A stretch of DNA of 64,000 bases from Kosakonia sp. BYX6 (GTDB lineage: Bacteria > Pseudomonadota > Gammaproteobacteria > Enterobacterales > Enterobacteriaceae). Position numbers and translations under genes: made by a program. Shown piece after piece: positions 9,706-19,397 of the stretch. The stretch is from the NCBI RefSeq assembly GCF_038449125.1, contig NZ_CP151800.1:2266406-2330405 (forward strand). The letters are read 5' to 3'. How positions within the stretch are numbered: the first letter of the stretch is position 1; the number at the start of each line of letters is the position of its first letter. Below the pieces are notes generated by a model, which was given only the letters and a program-made list of their open reading frames with translations, made no database searches and had not been told where the DNA came from.

Positions 9706-10706
9706 ACGCCGTAACCGAAGAGAGAAAAGTGCTGCTGGAAATCGCCGATTTGAAGGTGCATTTCGATATTAAAGACGGCAGACAATGGTTCTGGCAACCG
9801 CCGAAAACCCTCAAAGCGGTAGATGGCGTAACGCTGCGCCTGTACGAAGGGGAAACCCTTGGCGTTGTGGGCGAGTCTGGCTGCGGCAAATCGACATTTG
9901 CGCGAGCGATTATTGGGCTGGTAAAAGCCACCGACGGCAAAGTGGCCTGGCTGGGCAAAGATCTGCTGGGAATGAAACCGGATGAGTGGCGCGAAGTGCG
10001 CAGCGACATCCAAATGATTTTCCAGGATCCGCTGGCCTCGCTGAACCCGCGTATGACCATTGGTGAAATTATCGCTGAACCACTGCGCACTTATCATCCG
10101 AAAATGCCGCGTCAGGAAGTCCGTGATCGCGTCAAAGTGATGATGATGAAAGTGGGTCTATTGCCGAACTTGATCAACCGTTATCCACATGAGTTTTCGG
10201 GCGGTCAATGTCAGCGTATCGGTATTGCCCGTGCGCTGATTCTGGAACCGAAGCTGATTATTTGTGATGAACCGGTATCGGCGCTGGATGTTTCTATCCA
10301 GGCGCAGGTGGTGAATCTGTTGCAACAATTGCAGCGTGAAATGGGACTGTCGCTGATCTTTATCGCCCACGATTTGGCGGTAGTGAAGCACATCTCCGAC
10401 CGCGTGCTGGTGATGTATTTGGGTCATGCGGTGGAACTTGGCACCTACGATGAGGTGTATCAGAACCCGTTGCACCCTTACACCAAAGCACTGATGTCAG
10501 CGGTGCCGGTACCTGATCCGGATTTGGAGAAGAACAAAACCATCCAACTGCTGGAAGGGGATTTGCCTTCGCCAATCAATCCGCCATCAGGCTGCGTGTT
10601 CCGCACCCGTTGCCCGATTGCCGGGCCGGAGTGCGCCGAAACCCGGCCGGTACTTGAAGGCAGTTTCCGCCATGCGGTTTCATGCCTGAAAGTTGACCCG
10701 TTATAA
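9702..10706 (+). CDS. oppF: Oligopeptide ABC transporter ATPase OppF
   Basis: Partner ATPase of OppD, 334 residues. Walker A is GESGCGKST, the signature is FSGGQCQRIGIARAL, Walker B is LIICDEPVSALD, and the H-loop is IAHDLAVV. The C-terminal extension carries the cysteines CVFRTRCPIAGPEC. The gene overlaps oppD by four bases (ATGA) and is the last gene of the operon; a clear terminator follows within ten bases. Confidence 0.97.
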
Positions 10707-10715
10707 TCGACGCGT

Positions 10716-10753
10716 AAAAAAAGGGCTGACAATGAATGTGTCAGCCCTTTTTG
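10716..10753 (+). terminator. Terminator of the opp operon
   Basis: The stem AAGGGCTGAC / GTCAGCCCTT has a loop of about eight bases and is followed by T5, with A-rich sequence before it. It can also serve yciU on the other strand, which ends 11 bases further on. Confidence 0.9.
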
Positions 10754-10763
10754 TTTCCCGCGC

Positions 10764-11123
<360 letters not shown>

Positions 11124-12584
11124 TTACAGCAACGGACTAAAGAAGTAAAACAGTCGTTCAGCAATGCGGTGCCAAAATGGGCGTTTTACCCACAAACGTG
11201 CATCAAGTAACCGGGAACGGGAAATATAATCATCCTGCACGGCGGCCAGATCGCCGCCAAAACCGGCATCGTCAATCACCAGCGTTATCTCAAAATTGAG
11301 CCACAGGCTGCGCATATCCAGATTCACCGTACCGACCAAACTCAGTTGTCCATCAACCAGCACGCTCTTGGTATGCAGCAAACCACCTTCGAACTGATAA
11401 ATTTTTACCCCGGCGGCCAGCAACTCGGTGAAGAACGCCCGGCTGGCCCAGCCAACTAACACCGAGTCGTTTTTGCGCGGCAGAATGATGCTCACATCGA
11501 CACCGCGCTGCGCTGCGGTACAAATGGCATGCAGTAAATCATCGCTCGGCACGAAATAAGGCGTGGTCATGATCAGGTATTCACGGGAGGCATAAACCGC
11601 TGTGAGCAGCGCCTGGTGAATCAAGTCTTCCGGGAAACCGGGGCCGGATGCGATGGTATGAATGGTGTGCCCGCTGGCTTCCTCAAAGGGCATGATATTG
11701 GCATCGGGAGGCGGGGGAAGAATGCGTTTACCGGTTTCGATTTCCCAGTCGCAGGAGTAAACAATACCCATCGCTGTGGCGACAGGGCCTTCCATTCGCG
11801 CCATTAAATCGACCCATTGTCCAACGCCGGCATTTTGCTTAAAGAAGCGTGGATCAACAAGATTCATGCTGCCGGTATAAGCAATGTAGTTATCGATCAG
11901 CACGATTTTGCGATGCTGGCGTAGATCCATGCGGCGCAGAAATACACGCATTAGATTTACTTTGAGCGCTTCGACCACGTCAATGCCGGCGTTGCGCATC
12001 ATCGACGCCCACGGGCTGCGGAAGAATGTTACGCTGCCTGCAGAGTCCAGCAACAGGCGGCAATGGACACCGCGCCGCGCTGCCGCCATTAATGATTCGG
12101 CTACTTGATCCGCCATACCGCCGGGTTGCCAGATATAAAACACCATCTCAATATTGTGCCTGGCGAGCTGAATGTCGCGGATCAGTGCCTGCATTACATC
12201 TTCGGACGAGGTGAGCAACTGCAACTGGTTGCCTTTCACCCCGGCGATGCCCTGGCGGCGCTCACACAATTTGAATAGCGATGCGGCGACACTGCTATTC
12301 TCATCGGCAAAAATTCGTTTGAAATTCTTGAGATCGTTCAGCCATTTGGCGGTGGAAGGCCACATCGCGCGGGCGCGTTCCGCCCGTCGTTTGCCAAGAT
12401 GAAGCTCGCCAAGCGAGAGGTAAGCGATGATCCCAACCAGGGGAAGGATATAGATAATTAACAGCCATGCCATCGCGGAGGTGACCGCGCGGCGTTTCAT
12501 CAGAATACGCAGGGTTACACCAGCAATCAGTAGCCAGTAACCTAAGACAATCAGCCAACTCATCACGGTGTAAAAAGCGGACAT
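11124..12584 (-). CDS. clsA: Cardiolipin synthase A
   Basis: Inner-membrane phospholipase-D-family enzyme that condenses two phosphatidylglycerols into cardiolipin and glycerol. It has 486 residues, as in E. coli. Two N-terminal transmembrane helices (about 3-25 and 36-58) precede two PLD domains. The catalytic HKD motifs are at H224-K226-D231 and H404-K406-D411, both intact. It is transcribed toward yciU. The divergent yciY begins about 140 bases away. Confidence 0.97.
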   Translation of the reverse strand: MSAFYTVMSWLIVLGYWLLIAGVTLRILMKRRAVTSAMAWLLIIYILPLVGIIAYLSLGELHLGKRRAERARAMWPSTAKWLNDLKNFKRIFADENSSVAASLFKLCERRQGIAGVKGNQLQLLTSSEDVMQALIRDIQLARHNIEMVFYIWQPGGMADQVAESLMAAARRGVHCRLLLDSAGSVTFFRSPWASMMRNAGIDVVEALKVNLMRVFLRRMDLRQHRKIVLIDNYIAYTGSMNLVDPRFFKQNAGVGQWVDLMARMEGPVATAMGIVYSCDWEIETGKRILPPPPDANIMPFEEASGHTIHTIASGPGFPEDLIHQALLTAVYASREYLIMTTPYFVPSDDLLHAICTAAQRGVDVSIILPRKNDSVLVGWASRAFFTELLAAGVKIYQFEGGLLHTKSVLVDGQLSLVGTVNLDMRSLWLNFEITLVIDDAGFGGDLAAVQDDYISRSRLLDARLWVKRPFWHRIAERLFYFFSPLL

Positions 12585-12724
12585 CGATAAAAATCCTTTT
12601 AAAATCTACATCTGATGAGTTTACGCATCAGGATTCATCTGGCAAATAAAAAGGCGGAAAACCGCTGGTCTGCCGGAAGCGACGGACTATAATGGCGGCT
12701 TCTGTTGAGTATAGAGTCATAAAA

Positions 12725-12898
12725 ATGAAGCGTAGTCGTACGGAAGTAGGGCGCTGGCGCATGCTGCGGCAGGTTGGCCGCCGTAAAGCGCGTTGGCTTG
12801 AAGCGCAGTCGCGCCGTAACATGCGCATTCACGCCATCAGGAAATGCGGCGTCAATCGCCATCGTAATGTGCTGCTTTTTGCCATCTACGATATCTGA
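12725..12898 (+). CDS. yciY: Small basic protein YciY
   Basis: 57-residue, very arginine-rich protein (MKRSRTEVGRWRM at the start, then RRKARW and RRNMRI) with a short hydrophobic tail. The function is unknown. It matches the remembered E. coli YciY in length, charge pattern and position next to clsA. The start at 12725 is the E. coli-like ATG; an 11-residue longer form is open but has no support. A terminator-like hairpin follows directly. Confidence 0.8.
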   Translation: MKRSRTEVGRWRMLRQVGRRKARWLEAQSRRNMRIHAIRKCGVNRHRNVLLFAIYDI

Positions 12899-12900
12899 AA

Positions 12901-12935
12901 CCCGGGCACCGAAAAGGTGCCCGCGGTCGTTTTTA
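12901..12935 (+). terminator. Terminator after yciY
   Basis: The stem CGGGCACC / GGTGCCCG with a GAAAA loop is followed, after a few bases, by T5. This gap makes it a moderate rather than ideal intrinsic terminator. Confidence 0.65.
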
Positions 12936-12964
12936 CGATCTAATAACTTTCAGGGAGATAAGCC

Positions 12965-13585
12965 ATGTCCATTATTGACAGCCTACTGGCGTTTACCTTT
13001 GCCGCAACACTTCTGACATTGACGCCCGGGTTGGATACGGCGCTGATACTACGCACAGCAGCGGTAGAAGGGCGTAAAGAGGCTTTCAAAGCGCAGATGG
13101 GCATTAACACCGGCTGCCTGATTTGGGGCGCGATGGTGGCCTTTGGTCTTGGCGCGTTGGTTGCCGTCTCTGAACTGGCTTATAGCATTCTTAAATATTG
13201 CGGCGCGGCGTACTTATGTTGGCTGGGCATCATGATGCTGCTGCGGCCACGTGGTTCGCTGGCAGGTGCAGAGCGCCTTGAAACGAAAGCGCAGAACGGG
13301 TTTATCAGAGGTATGTTCGGCAATGTGCTCAACCCGAAAGTTGGGATTTTTTATGTGTCGTTTTTGCCGCAGTTTATCCCTCATGGACAACCGCTGATTG
13401 CCTGGACCTTTGGCCTGGTGTTTATTCACTTGCTGCTGGGAACGTGCTGGTCAATCGCGTTGATCTCAGCGACCCGTCCGCTTTCGGCATTCCTGCGTAG
13501 GGAAAAAGTCATTCGTTGGATGGATCGCTGCACGGGGATGGTGTTCCTGCTCTTTGCAACCCGTTTGGCATTGAGCAAACGCTAA
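12965..13585 (+). CDS. LysE/RhtB-family amino-acid exporter-like protein
   Basis: Predicted inner-membrane efflux protein of 206 residues with five or six hydrophobic segments, likely exporting an amino acid or related metabolite; the substrate cannot be told from sequence. Family features are the LTPGLDTALILRTA segment near the N-terminus, AYLCWLGIMML, and the conserved NPKVGIFYVSFLPQF. An AGGGAG ribosome site is close upstream of the ATG. It takes the place of kch in K-12 order. An EmrE-type gene follows after 24 bases on the same strand, so the two probably form an operon ending at the terminator near 13961. Confidence 0.85.
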   Translation: MSIIDSLLAFTFAATLLTLTPGLDTALILRTAAVEGRKEAFKAQMGINTGCLIWGAMVAFGLGALVAVSELAYSILKYCGAAYLCWLGIMMLLRPRGSLAGAERLETKAQNGFIRGMFGNVLNPKVGIFYVSFLPQFIPHGQPLIAWTFGLVFIHLLLGTCWSIALISATRPLSAFLRREKVIRWMDRCTGMVFLLFATRLALSKR

Positions 13586-13609
13586 TAATAGAGGAAGGTA
13601 ACGACGAAG

Positions 13610-13948
13610 ATGAATAAAGAGGCTCTTGTCTTTCTTGCTATCGCCATTGTGATGGAAGTGATTGCTACCACGGCGCTGAAATCTTCCGACAGTTTCACAC
13701 GTTTGATTCCAAGCGTTATTTGCATTGCCGGTTATTGCATTGCTTTCTGGTGCCTGACGATTCCCATGCGCAGCATTCCGACGGGGATTATTTATGCCAT
13801 CTGGTCTGGTGCCGGGATTGTGTTGATTGGCATTGTCGGCTGGTTAGTGCACGGGCAGAGATTGGATTTTCCGGCAATGGCGGGAATAGGGCTGATTATC
13901 GCCGGGGTGATCATTATTAATCTGTTTTCAAAAAGTGTCGGGCATTAA
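13610..13948 (+). CDS. Small multidrug resistance (SMR) family transporter, EmrE type
   Basis: 112-residue inner-membrane protein with four hydrophobic helices, the size of E. coli EmrE. Glu16 in MEVIATT corresponds to the essential proton/drug-binding Glu14. The IPTGIIYAIWSGAG segment carries the family Tyr and Trp (Tyr62, Trp65), and GQRLD is conserved. These features fit the Qac/EmrE subgroup (proton-coupled export of lipophilic cations) better than guanidinium exporters, but the substrate is an inference. It follows the RhtB-like gene by 24 bases and ends in a bidirectional terminator. Confidence 0.88.
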   Translation: MNKEALVFLAIAIVMEVIATTALKSSDSFTRLIPSVICIAGYCIAFWCLTIPMRSIPTGIIYAIWSGAGIVLIGIVGWLVHGQRLDFPAMAGIGLIIAGVIIINLFSKSVGH

Positions 13949-13960
13949 ACCCGGTTAAAT

Positions 13961-13989
13961 AAAAAGACCCGCGACTGGCGGGTCTTTTT
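13961..13989. terminator. Bidirectional terminator between SMR gene and yciI
   Basis: The stem AAAAAGACCCGC / GCGGGTCTTTTT has a short loop and works on both strands of this convergent pair. Confidence 0.92.
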
Positions 13990-13993
13990 ATAT

Positions 13994-14290
13994 TCAAAAT
14001 ACTTTCTTGAAAGGCTTCACGATAACGTTCTGGTAAACGCCCGCGGCAACATAAGGATCGGCTTCCGCCCAGGATTTCGCCGCATCCAGCGATTCAAACT
14101 CTGCAATAACCGTTGAACCGGTAAAACCCGCGGCACCAGGATCGTTGCTATCAACCGCAGGCATTGGGCCGGCGGTTAGCAGACGGCCTTCATCGCGCAA
14201 CAGCTGCAGACGCGCGAGGTGGGCAGGGCGCACGGACGAGCGTTTTTCCAGGGAATCGGCAATATCTTCAGCAAAAATAACGTACAGCAC
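13994..14290 (-). CDS. yciI: YciI-like domain protein
   Basis: 98-residue cytosolic protein of the YCII (dimeric ferredoxin-like fold) family, exactly the E. coli length. The conserved region [11 protein letters not shown] contains the family histidine (His24), and [12 protein letters not shown] near the end is typical. A physiological substrate is not known for the E. coli protein; relatives include dehalogenase-like enzymes. It has an AGGAG ribosome site. It is convergent with the SMR gene and divergent from tonB. Confidence 0.93.
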   Translation of the reverse strand: MLYVIFAEDIADSLEKRSSVRPAHLARLQLLRDEGRLLTAGPMPAVDSNDPGAAGFTGSTVIAEFESLDAAKSWAEADPYVAAGVYQNVIVKPFKKVF

Positions 14291-14441
14291 AGAGCATGCT
14301 CCTTACTTATTAGAAAGCCATAACGTATGTGAAAGGCTGAATGACTGCAATGCAAAGATGTCACGGCGTAAAAATCCCTGCCAGCAATGCGGATTTTTTG
14401 CTCGTTTATCCAACTAATTTATCCGTGACAGTGATGGCTTG

Positions 14442-14471
14442 TTGAATATGATTGCTATTTGCATTTAAAAT
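14442..14471 (+). promoter_or_regulatory. tonB promoter overlapped by a Fur box
   Basis: The -35 TTGAAT and -10 TAAAAT are 18 bases apart. The sequence GAATATGATTGCTATTTGC (14444-14462) inside it is Fur-box-like and matches the remembered E. coli tonB promoter nearly base for base. Iron repression of tonB through Fur is established in E. coli. Confidence 0.8.
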
Positions 14472-14509
14472 CTAGCTCTGGTTTTTTAACTGACACGATT
14501 ATGACTTCA

Positions 14510-15223
14510 ATGACCCTTGATTTACCTCGCCGCTTTCCCTGGCCGACGCTGTTGTCTGTCGGCATTCACGGAGCCGTCGTGGCGGGTCTGCTTTATACTT
14601 CGGTACATCAGGTTGTTGAACTGCCCGCACCTGCTCAGCCCATTTCAGTCACTATGGTTGCGCCTGCCGAGCTTGAACCGCCACAGGTTGTACAGCCACC
14701 GGAACCGGTTGTCGAACCAGAACCCGAGCCGGAACCTATTCCGGAGCCGCCAAAAGAAGCACCGGTGGTGATTGAGAAACCTAAACCGAAGCCAAAACCT
14801 AAGCCGAAACCGGTGAAAAAGGTTGAACAGCCGAAGCGTGAAGAGAAACCAGCTGAGCCGCGTCCGGCCTCGCCGTTTGAAAATAAAACGCCGGCCCGTC
14901 CGGTCGCTAACCCAACACCGTCTGCTGCAACGCAACCTGCGCCATCGGTTCCCGCAGGGCCGCGTGCGCTGAGCCGTAACCAGCCGCAATATCCGCCGCG
15001 CGCCCAGGCGTTGCGTATTGAGGGCCGCGTAAAAGTAAAATTTGACGTGACGTCAGATGGCCGCGTTGAGAATGTAGAGATCCTTTCCGCACAGCCGTCG
15101 AATATGTTTGAGCGTGAAGTGAAAGCCGCAATGCGCAAATGGCGCTACGAATCCGGTAAACCGGGATCGGGGTTGATTGTGAATGTGGTCTTCCGCCTGA
15201 ATGGCGGCACGACAATGGAATGA
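14510..15223 (+). CDS. tonB: Energy transducer TonB
   Basis: Couples the proton-motive force from ExbB-ExbD to outer-membrane receptors for siderophores and vitamin B12. It has 237 residues. The N-terminal signal anchor (about 12-32) carries the functionally important Ser16 and His20. A periplasmic proline-rich spacer contains Glu-Pro and Lys-Pro repeats (about 65-110). The C-terminal domain has the TonB-box contact region ending before [10 protein letters not shown] and the RVKVKFDV fold. Position 18, a cysteine in E. coli TonB, is glycine here. An ATG nine bases upstream (14501) is in frame; 14510 is used as in E. coli. A terminator follows at once. Confidence 0.96.
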   Translation: MTLDLPRRFPWPTLLSVGIHGAVVAGLLYTSVHQVVELPAPAQPISVTMVAPAELEPPQVVQPPEPVVEPEPEPEPIPEPPKEAPVVIEKPKPKPKPKPKPVKKVEQPKREEKPAEPRPASPFENKTPARPVANPTPSAATQPAPSVPAGPRALSRNQPQYPPRAQALRIEGRVKVKFDVTSDGRVENVEILSAQPSNMFEREVKAAMRKWRYESGKPGSGLIVNVVFRLNGGTTME

Positions 15224-15224
15224 G

Positions 15225-15250
15225 AAAAGCCTCCAAATGGAGGCTTTTTT
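15225..15250. terminator. Bidirectional terminator between tonB and yciA
   Basis: The stem AAAAGCCTCC / GGAGGCTTTT has an AAAT loop and T6. It abuts the yciA stop codon on the other strand. Confidence 0.9.
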
Positions 15251-15651
15251 TACGACTGTTGCGGCAGTGGGCGCGGTTTCCCATCGTTATCCACGGCGAC
15301 ATAAATAAACAATGCCTCTGTTGCTTTATAGCGCTGGCCAATTGGCTCGGAAGAGACTTTTTTCACCCATACTTCAACATTGATGGTGACTGACGTATTA
15401 CCGCGCTTAACGCAGCGGGCGTAGCAACAAACGACATCCCCAACGGCAACCGGGCGGTGAAACGTCATACCATCGACCCGAACCGTTACAACACGACCAT
15501 GGGCAATCTCTTTGGCCTGGATCGCGCCTCCCATATCCATTTGCGACATTAACCAACCGCCAAAAATATCGCCGTTGGCATTGGTATCTGCTGGCATTGC
15601 TAATGTGCGTAAAACAAGCTCTCCCTGAGGAGCGGCTAACGGAGTTGTCAT
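15250..15651 (-). CDS. yciA: Acyl-CoA thioesterase YciA
   Basis: Cytosolic hot-dog-fold thioesterase hydrolysing a wide range of acyl-CoAs. It has 133 residues. The catalytic region DTNANGDIFGGWLMSQMD contains the family Asn and Asp, and RVDGMTFHRPVAVGDVV is the second conserved stretch. The ATG at 15651 was chosen by match to E. coli YciA. A longer frame reaches upstream but runs into the yciB terminator. It follows yciB-yciC on the same strand but is separated from them by a hairpin. Confidence 0.94.
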   Translation of the reverse strand: MTTPLAAPQGELVLRTLAMPADTNANGDIFGGWLMSQMDMGGAIQAKEIAHGRVVTVRVDGMTFHRPVAVGDVVCCYARCVKRGNTSVTINVEVWVKKVSSEPIGQRYKATEALFIYVAVDNDGKPRPLPQQS

Positions 15652-15714
15652 TATTATCTCTTCTGTAGTAAGGGATTTCTGGCGGGATGCTACTACGAAT
15701 TCGGGGCGTTCGGA

Positions 15715-15744
15715 AAGAAAAAAGCCAGGCACATGGCCTGGCTT
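15715..15744 (-). terminator. Terminator after yciB
   Basis: On the reverse strand the stem AAGCCAGGC / GCCTGGCTT has a five-base loop and is followed by a T-rich run (TTTTTTCTTTC). It ends the yciC-yciB transcript. Confidence 0.85.
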
Positions 15745-15750
15745 ATGGGG

Positions 15751-16293
15751 TCAGGATTTATCATCCTGTGCCGGCATATGCCGGTAAATATAGACACCGC
15801 TTAGGACGGTAAAGACCAGCGTCAGAATAGTGAGGCCAAAGACTTTGAAATTCACCCACACATCGAACGGCAGCCAAAACGCGATGTAGATATTCGCCAA
15901 CCCGCACACAATAAAGAACATCGCCCAGGCAATATTCAGTTTCGCCCAGACGGCATCCGGCAGGGTTAGCTCTTTACCGAGCATGCGCTGGATCAGCGTT
16001 TTTTTCATCACCCACTGGCTGAACAGCAGCGCGACAGCAAACAGGCCGTAAATAACCGTCACCTTCCATTTAATAAACTCAACGTCATGGAATTTGATGG
16101 TCAGGCCGCCAAAAATAGCGACCAGCACAAAGGTAATCAGCGCTACTTTTTCCACTTTGCGATAGCGGATCCAGCAGTAAATCAGCACGATCGCCGACGC
16201 AACAATCAACACTTTGGTCGCGGCGAAGATGTCGTAAAGTTTGTAGACCACGAAAAAGAGTGCCAGCGGGAGAAAATCAAGAAACTGCTTCAT
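15751..16293 (-). CDS. yciB: Inner-membrane protein YciB (septation/envelope)
   Basis: Integral inner-membrane protein of the IspA/YciB family, implicated in E. coli in cell-envelope synthesis and cell-length control through contacts with elongation and division proteins. It has 180 residues and about five hydrophobic helices. Conserved stretches are KQFLDFLPL at the N-terminus, [10 protein letters not shown] in a loop, and [20 protein letters not shown]. It lies 51 bases downstream of yciC on the same strand. Confidence 0.94.
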   Translation of the reverse strand: MKQFLDFLPLALFFVVYKLYDIFAATKVLIVASAIVLIYCWIRYRKVEKVALITFVLVAIFGGLTIKFHDVEFIKWKVTVIYGLFAVALLFSQWVMKKTLIQRMLGKELTLPDAVWAKLNIAWAMFFIVCGLANIYIAFWLPFDVWVNFKVFGLTILTLVFTVLSGVYIYRHMPAQDDKS

Positions 16294-16344
16294 TCTACGA
16301 TTCCATCAAAAGGGGTTACCCGCATGAGCGGGCAACCGGGACAA

Positions 16345-17088
16345 TCATGAACGCATCAACATATACAGGCGGAACAGGTAAATCAGCAGCGCCGCGGAAA
16401 TCAGGTTGCTGAGCGTATTTGCGATAACCGCGCCCACTTCCGGCGTGAAGATTGCCAGGTTATGGGCAAACATCAATAACACGGTTTTTGCCAGCAACCA
16501 GCCGATCACAGCCGGCGCTACCAGGCGCATATTGGCCCAGCTCAAACGCATACTGCTACGCATTGCCGCAAAAATGCCCATCTTATCCTGCACCAGCATC
16601 ACCGGGGCAAACGACAGCAAAATCGCCAGAATCACGCCAGGCACGATGATAAACATAATGCCAATCTGCACAATCAGTGTGGTCAGCAGAATCAACAGAA
16701 ACAACTTCGGCAGCACCGGCGCGCTGGTACCCATCGCGCGCAGGGCGCTAACGCGATGACCGGCAGAGATCATCTGGATAAGCAACAGCACGCCGCCTGC
16801 CAGAATCGCATTGCCAATCAGGCCAGAAAAGGTGGAGGCCGCCGATGCACGCAGCAACACCTGTTGTTGTTCCGGCGTCATGTTCTGCACCAGATCGAAC
16901 AAGCCGACACTGCCTGCCAGATTGTCACCTGCAGTAAGTATGGAGAGTTGCTCTTCACTGGGCGAGAAAGCATGCCCAAGTACTGCGGTGATAAAGGCAC
17001 ACAACAATGCGATCAGTAAAATAGTAACGAACTGATTACGAAAAAAATTCCCCGTGTCACGGTAAACGGACTTCGCCGTGATAGACAT
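16345..17088 (-). CDS. yciC: Inner-membrane protein YciC (UPF0259)
   Basis: 247-residue protein with about six transmembrane helices and a cytoplasmic N-terminus ([16 protein letters not shown]). Its function is not established. Length and sequence agree with E. coli YciC. It is immediately downstream of the YkgJ-like gene (24-base gap) and upstream of yciB, so the three likely form one transcript. An AGGAGA ribosome site precedes the start. Confidence 0.93.
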   Translation of the reverse strand: MSITAKSVYRDTGNFFRNQFVTILLIALLCAFITAVLGHAFSPSEEQLSILTAGDNLAGSVGLFDLVQNMTPEQQQVLLRASAASTFSGLIGNAILAGGVLLLIQMISAGHRVSALRAMGTSAPVLPKLFLLILLTTLIVQIGIMFIIVPGVILAILLSFAPVMLVQDKMGIFAAMRSSMRLSWANMRLVAPAVIGWLLAKTVLLMFAHNLAIFTPEVGAVIANTLSNLISAALLIYLFRLYMLMRS

Positions 17089-17112
17089 GCACTCTCCTTG
17101 AGTATAGCGGTG

Positions 17113-17517
17113 TTAAATTGCGGGCAATTGTACCCTGAATACACCCTCAGTGGCAGCATCGCCGCTTGTATGGAAAAGCATATCTTTGTAAAGAGGCGCT
17201 AATCCGTAGCGAGCGCGGGCGCGATCGCAGGCTTCATTTACTTTGCCATCTTGACCGGACATGGAAAATTCACGACACGGTGATGGCCTTCCTTCATAAA
17301 TTCGGCAACTGGCCGACACACCCGGCGTGCCGTCCAGCGCCACACAGCGGCTCTGCTTTTGATTGGTTCCGCTCATACAGCGCAGAAAAGGGGTGAGAGG
17401 CTCAGTGAATTGAACCGGGACGGGGCCGCCGGCATCATCGGCTTCAGCCCAGTAGAAAGAGACACGAAAATACGCACAACAGGCTCCGCACGACATGCAC
17501 GGATTGAGAGAGCTCAT
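17113..17517 (-). CDS. YkgJ-type cysteine-cluster protein
   Basis: 134-residue protein with the CxxCGxCC-type N-terminal pattern CMSCGACC, then RCMSG, SRCVAL, ASCRIY and PCREF: eight or more conserved cysteines expected to bind zinc or an iron-sulfur cluster. The family is YkgJ/UPF0153 and its role is unknown. The segment [11 protein letters not shown] is very similar to E. coli YkgJ, which lies elsewhere in K-12; here the gene sits between ompW and yciC. The ATG has an AGGTG site six bases upstream. The C-terminus extends about 25 residues beyond my memory of YkgJ. Confidence 0.85.
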   Translation of the reverse strand: MSSLNPCMSCGACCAYFRVSFYWAEADDAGGPVPVQFTEPLTPFLRCMSGTNQKQSRCVALDGTPGVSASCRIYEGRPSPCREFSMSGQDGKVNEACDRARARYGLAPLYKDMLFHTSGDAATEGVFRVQLPAI

Positions 17518-17680
17518 AGCACACCTGCACTTGATGACGCATCAATATTAATAGTCAGGCGATTAAATTACTGCTGGCGTAAAGCGGGCACAAGATGGCG
17601 TTATCGGAATATTTTCGTCACGTCACAAAGCAAAAATTGATGCAATAACAAAAAGTAATGAGTGCAACAATCAGTGAAAA

Positions 17681-17694
17681 TTAATCCAGATCAA
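17681..17694 (+). promoter_or_regulatory. Likely FNR site upstream of ompW
   Basis: TTAATCCAGATCAA matches the FNR consensus TTGAT-N4-ATCAA with one mismatch, about 100 bases before the ompW start. Control of ompW by FNR is established in E. coli. Confidence 0.6.
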
Positions 17695-17796
17695 TGAATG
17701 TTAAATTACGGAGGCAAGTGTGATCTGTGTTGGATCACTTTGTACTTAATAGTGAGTATATTCACGGCGCGATAAAAACCTAAACATGGAGTGGAT

Positions 17797-18432
17797 ATGA
17801 AGAAATTAGCCGTGGCAGCATTGATCCTGAGCAGTTTATCTGGAGGCGCATACGCGCACGAAGCAGGCGAGTTTTTCATTCGTGCCGGTTCGGCCACCGC
17901 CCGTCCAACAGAAGGTTCAGACAATGTTTTAGGCAGTCTGGGCAGTTTTAATGTCAGCAATAACACACAACTTGGCGTCACCATGACATGGATGGCGACT
18001 GATAACGTCGGTATTGAATTGTTGGCTGCAACACCGTTCCGCCATCGCGTCGGCACCGGACCTACCGGTGACATCGCGACCGTTCGCCACCTGCCGCCTT
18101 CGCTGATGGCACAGTGGTACTTCTTTGATTCACAGAGCAAAGTTCGCCCGTATCTCGGCGCTGGCGTGAATTACACTACCTTCTTTGATGAGAAATTTAA
18201 CGACACCGGTAAAGCCGCGGGTCTGTCTGATTTGAGTTTGAAAGACTCCTGGGGTGTTGCCGGGCAAGCGGGGGTGGATTATTTAATCAACCGCGACTGG
18301 CTGATTAACATGTCGGTGTGGTGGATGGATATCGATACTGACGTGCGTTTTAAAGCCGGTGGCGAGCAGCAGAGCGTGCATACGCGCCTCGATCCGTGGG
18401 TATTTATGTTCTCTGCGGGTTACCGTTTTTAG
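17797..18432 (+). CDS. ompW: Outer membrane protein OmpW
   Basis: Eight-stranded outer-membrane beta-barrel with a hydrophobic channel for small molecules; also a colicin S4 receptor in E. coli. It has 211 residues with a signal peptide cleaved after AYA (about residue 20). The barrel begins HEAGEFFIRAGSA and ends in the typical Phe (SAGYRF). ATG at 17797 was chosen over an upstream in-frame GTG because it gives a standard signal peptide with GGAG at normal spacing. In K-12 yciE, yciF and yciG follow; here trpA comes next, convergently. Confidence 0.96.
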   Translation: MKKLAVAALILSSLSGGAYAHEAGEFFIRAGSATARPTEGSDNVLGSLGSFNVSNNTQLGVTMTWMATDNVGIELLAATPFRHRVGTGPTGDIATVRHLPPSLMAQWYFFDSQSKVRPYLGAGVNYTTFFDEKFNDTGKAAGLSDLSLKDSWGVAGQAGVDYLINRDWLINMSVWWMDIDTDVRFKAGGEQQSVHTRLDPWVFMFSAGYRF

Positions 18433-18543
18433 ACCTAACAAGGAAACGGGTCATCCCTGGACCAGTTTCCACTTCCCCAGCATTAATGGCTTTCTTGCAC
18501 CACCAATTGATCTCTCGAATGATAATCGCAGGAAATAAATGAG

Positions 18544-18581
18544 TGGGAAAATTAAACGCCGCCTGGGAGCTCAGGCGGCGC
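18544..18581 (-). terminator. Terminator of the trp operon
   Basis: On the reverse strand the stem CGCCGCCTG / CAGGCGGCG with a short loop is followed by TTTAATTTTC, just after trpA, as in E. coli trp t. Confidence 0.85.
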
Positions 18582-18587
18582 GAAAGA

Positions 18588-19397
18588 TTAACGCGGCAGT
18601 GTCGCGGCTTTCAGACTTTGCACAAAGTCTTTCAGTTCAGCCAGCATTGCCATGGGATTAGCGACATTCTTCTCAATAATTTTCACAATCGCTGAACCGG
18701 AAATCGCGCCCGCGGCTCCTGCTTCAACCGCCGCCGAAACTTGTTCCGGAGCGGAAATACCAAAGCCCTGCAATGGCGGTGCTGCGTGATATTCAGTGAG
18801 TTTTTCCACCAGATGGTGAAGCGGTAGCGCGGCGCGGTTTTCCGCACCCGTTACGCCAGCACGCGACAGCAAATAGGTGTAGCCGCGGCCATAAGAGGCA
18901 ACCTGACGCAGCAGGTCATCGTCAGCATTCGGCGGGCAGATAAAGATCGGCGCGATCTGATGGCGCATCGCCGCCTGACGGAAGGGCGCTGACTCTTCGA
19001 TTGGCACGTCGGCGACCAATACAGAATCGACCCCCACTTTGGCGCACAGTGCATAAAACTCATCAATGCCCCGGCTAAATACCAGGTTGGCATACATCAA
19101 CAGGCCGATAGCAATGTTCGGGTGTTTTTGGCGAATCGCCGCCAGCATCTCAAAACACTGGCTTGGCGTAACGCCGGAGGCAAAAGCGCGCAGGTTAGCG
19201 TTCTGGATCGTCGGGCCGTCAGCCAGCGGATCGGAGAATGGAATGCCCAACTCCAGTGCATCCGCGCCCGCTTCGATAAGCGTATCTACAATCTTCAGCG
19301 ACAGTTCCGGGGAGGGATCGCCAAGCGTGACGAAAGGAACGAATGCGCCTTCCCCGCGAGCATTAAGCTGTTTAAACAGGTTGTCATAGCGTTCCAT
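18588..19397 (-). CDS. trpA: Tryptophan synthase alpha subunit
   Basis: Cleaves indole-3-glycerol phosphate to indole, which is channelled to TrpB in the alpha2beta2 complex. It has 269 residues (E. coli 268), a TIM barrel. The catalytic Glu in ELGIPFSDP and Asp in PLADGP (equivalents of E49 and D60) are present, as is the GFGIS phosphate-site loop. The start overlaps the trpB stop by one base (TGATG). Last gene of the trp operon. Confidence 0.98.
   Translation of the reverse strand: MERYDNLFKQLNARGEGAFVPFVTLGDPSPELSLKIVDTLIEAGADALELGIPFSDPLADGPTIQNANLRAFASGVTPSQCFEMLAAIRQKHPNIAIGLLMYANLVFSRGIDEFYALCAKVGVDSVLVADVPIEESAPFRQAAMRHQIAPIFICPPNADDDLLRQVASYGRGYTYLLSRAGVTGAENRAALPLHHLVEKLTEYHAAPPLQGFGISAPEQVSAAVEAGAAGAISGSAIVKIIEKNVANPMAMLAELKDFVQSLKAATLPR

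Noticed and set aside
14695-14830. Repetitive Glu-Pro and Lys-Pro coding DNA as a tandem repeat element
   Set aside because: This is the normal proline-rich spacer of TonB, not a separate repeat.
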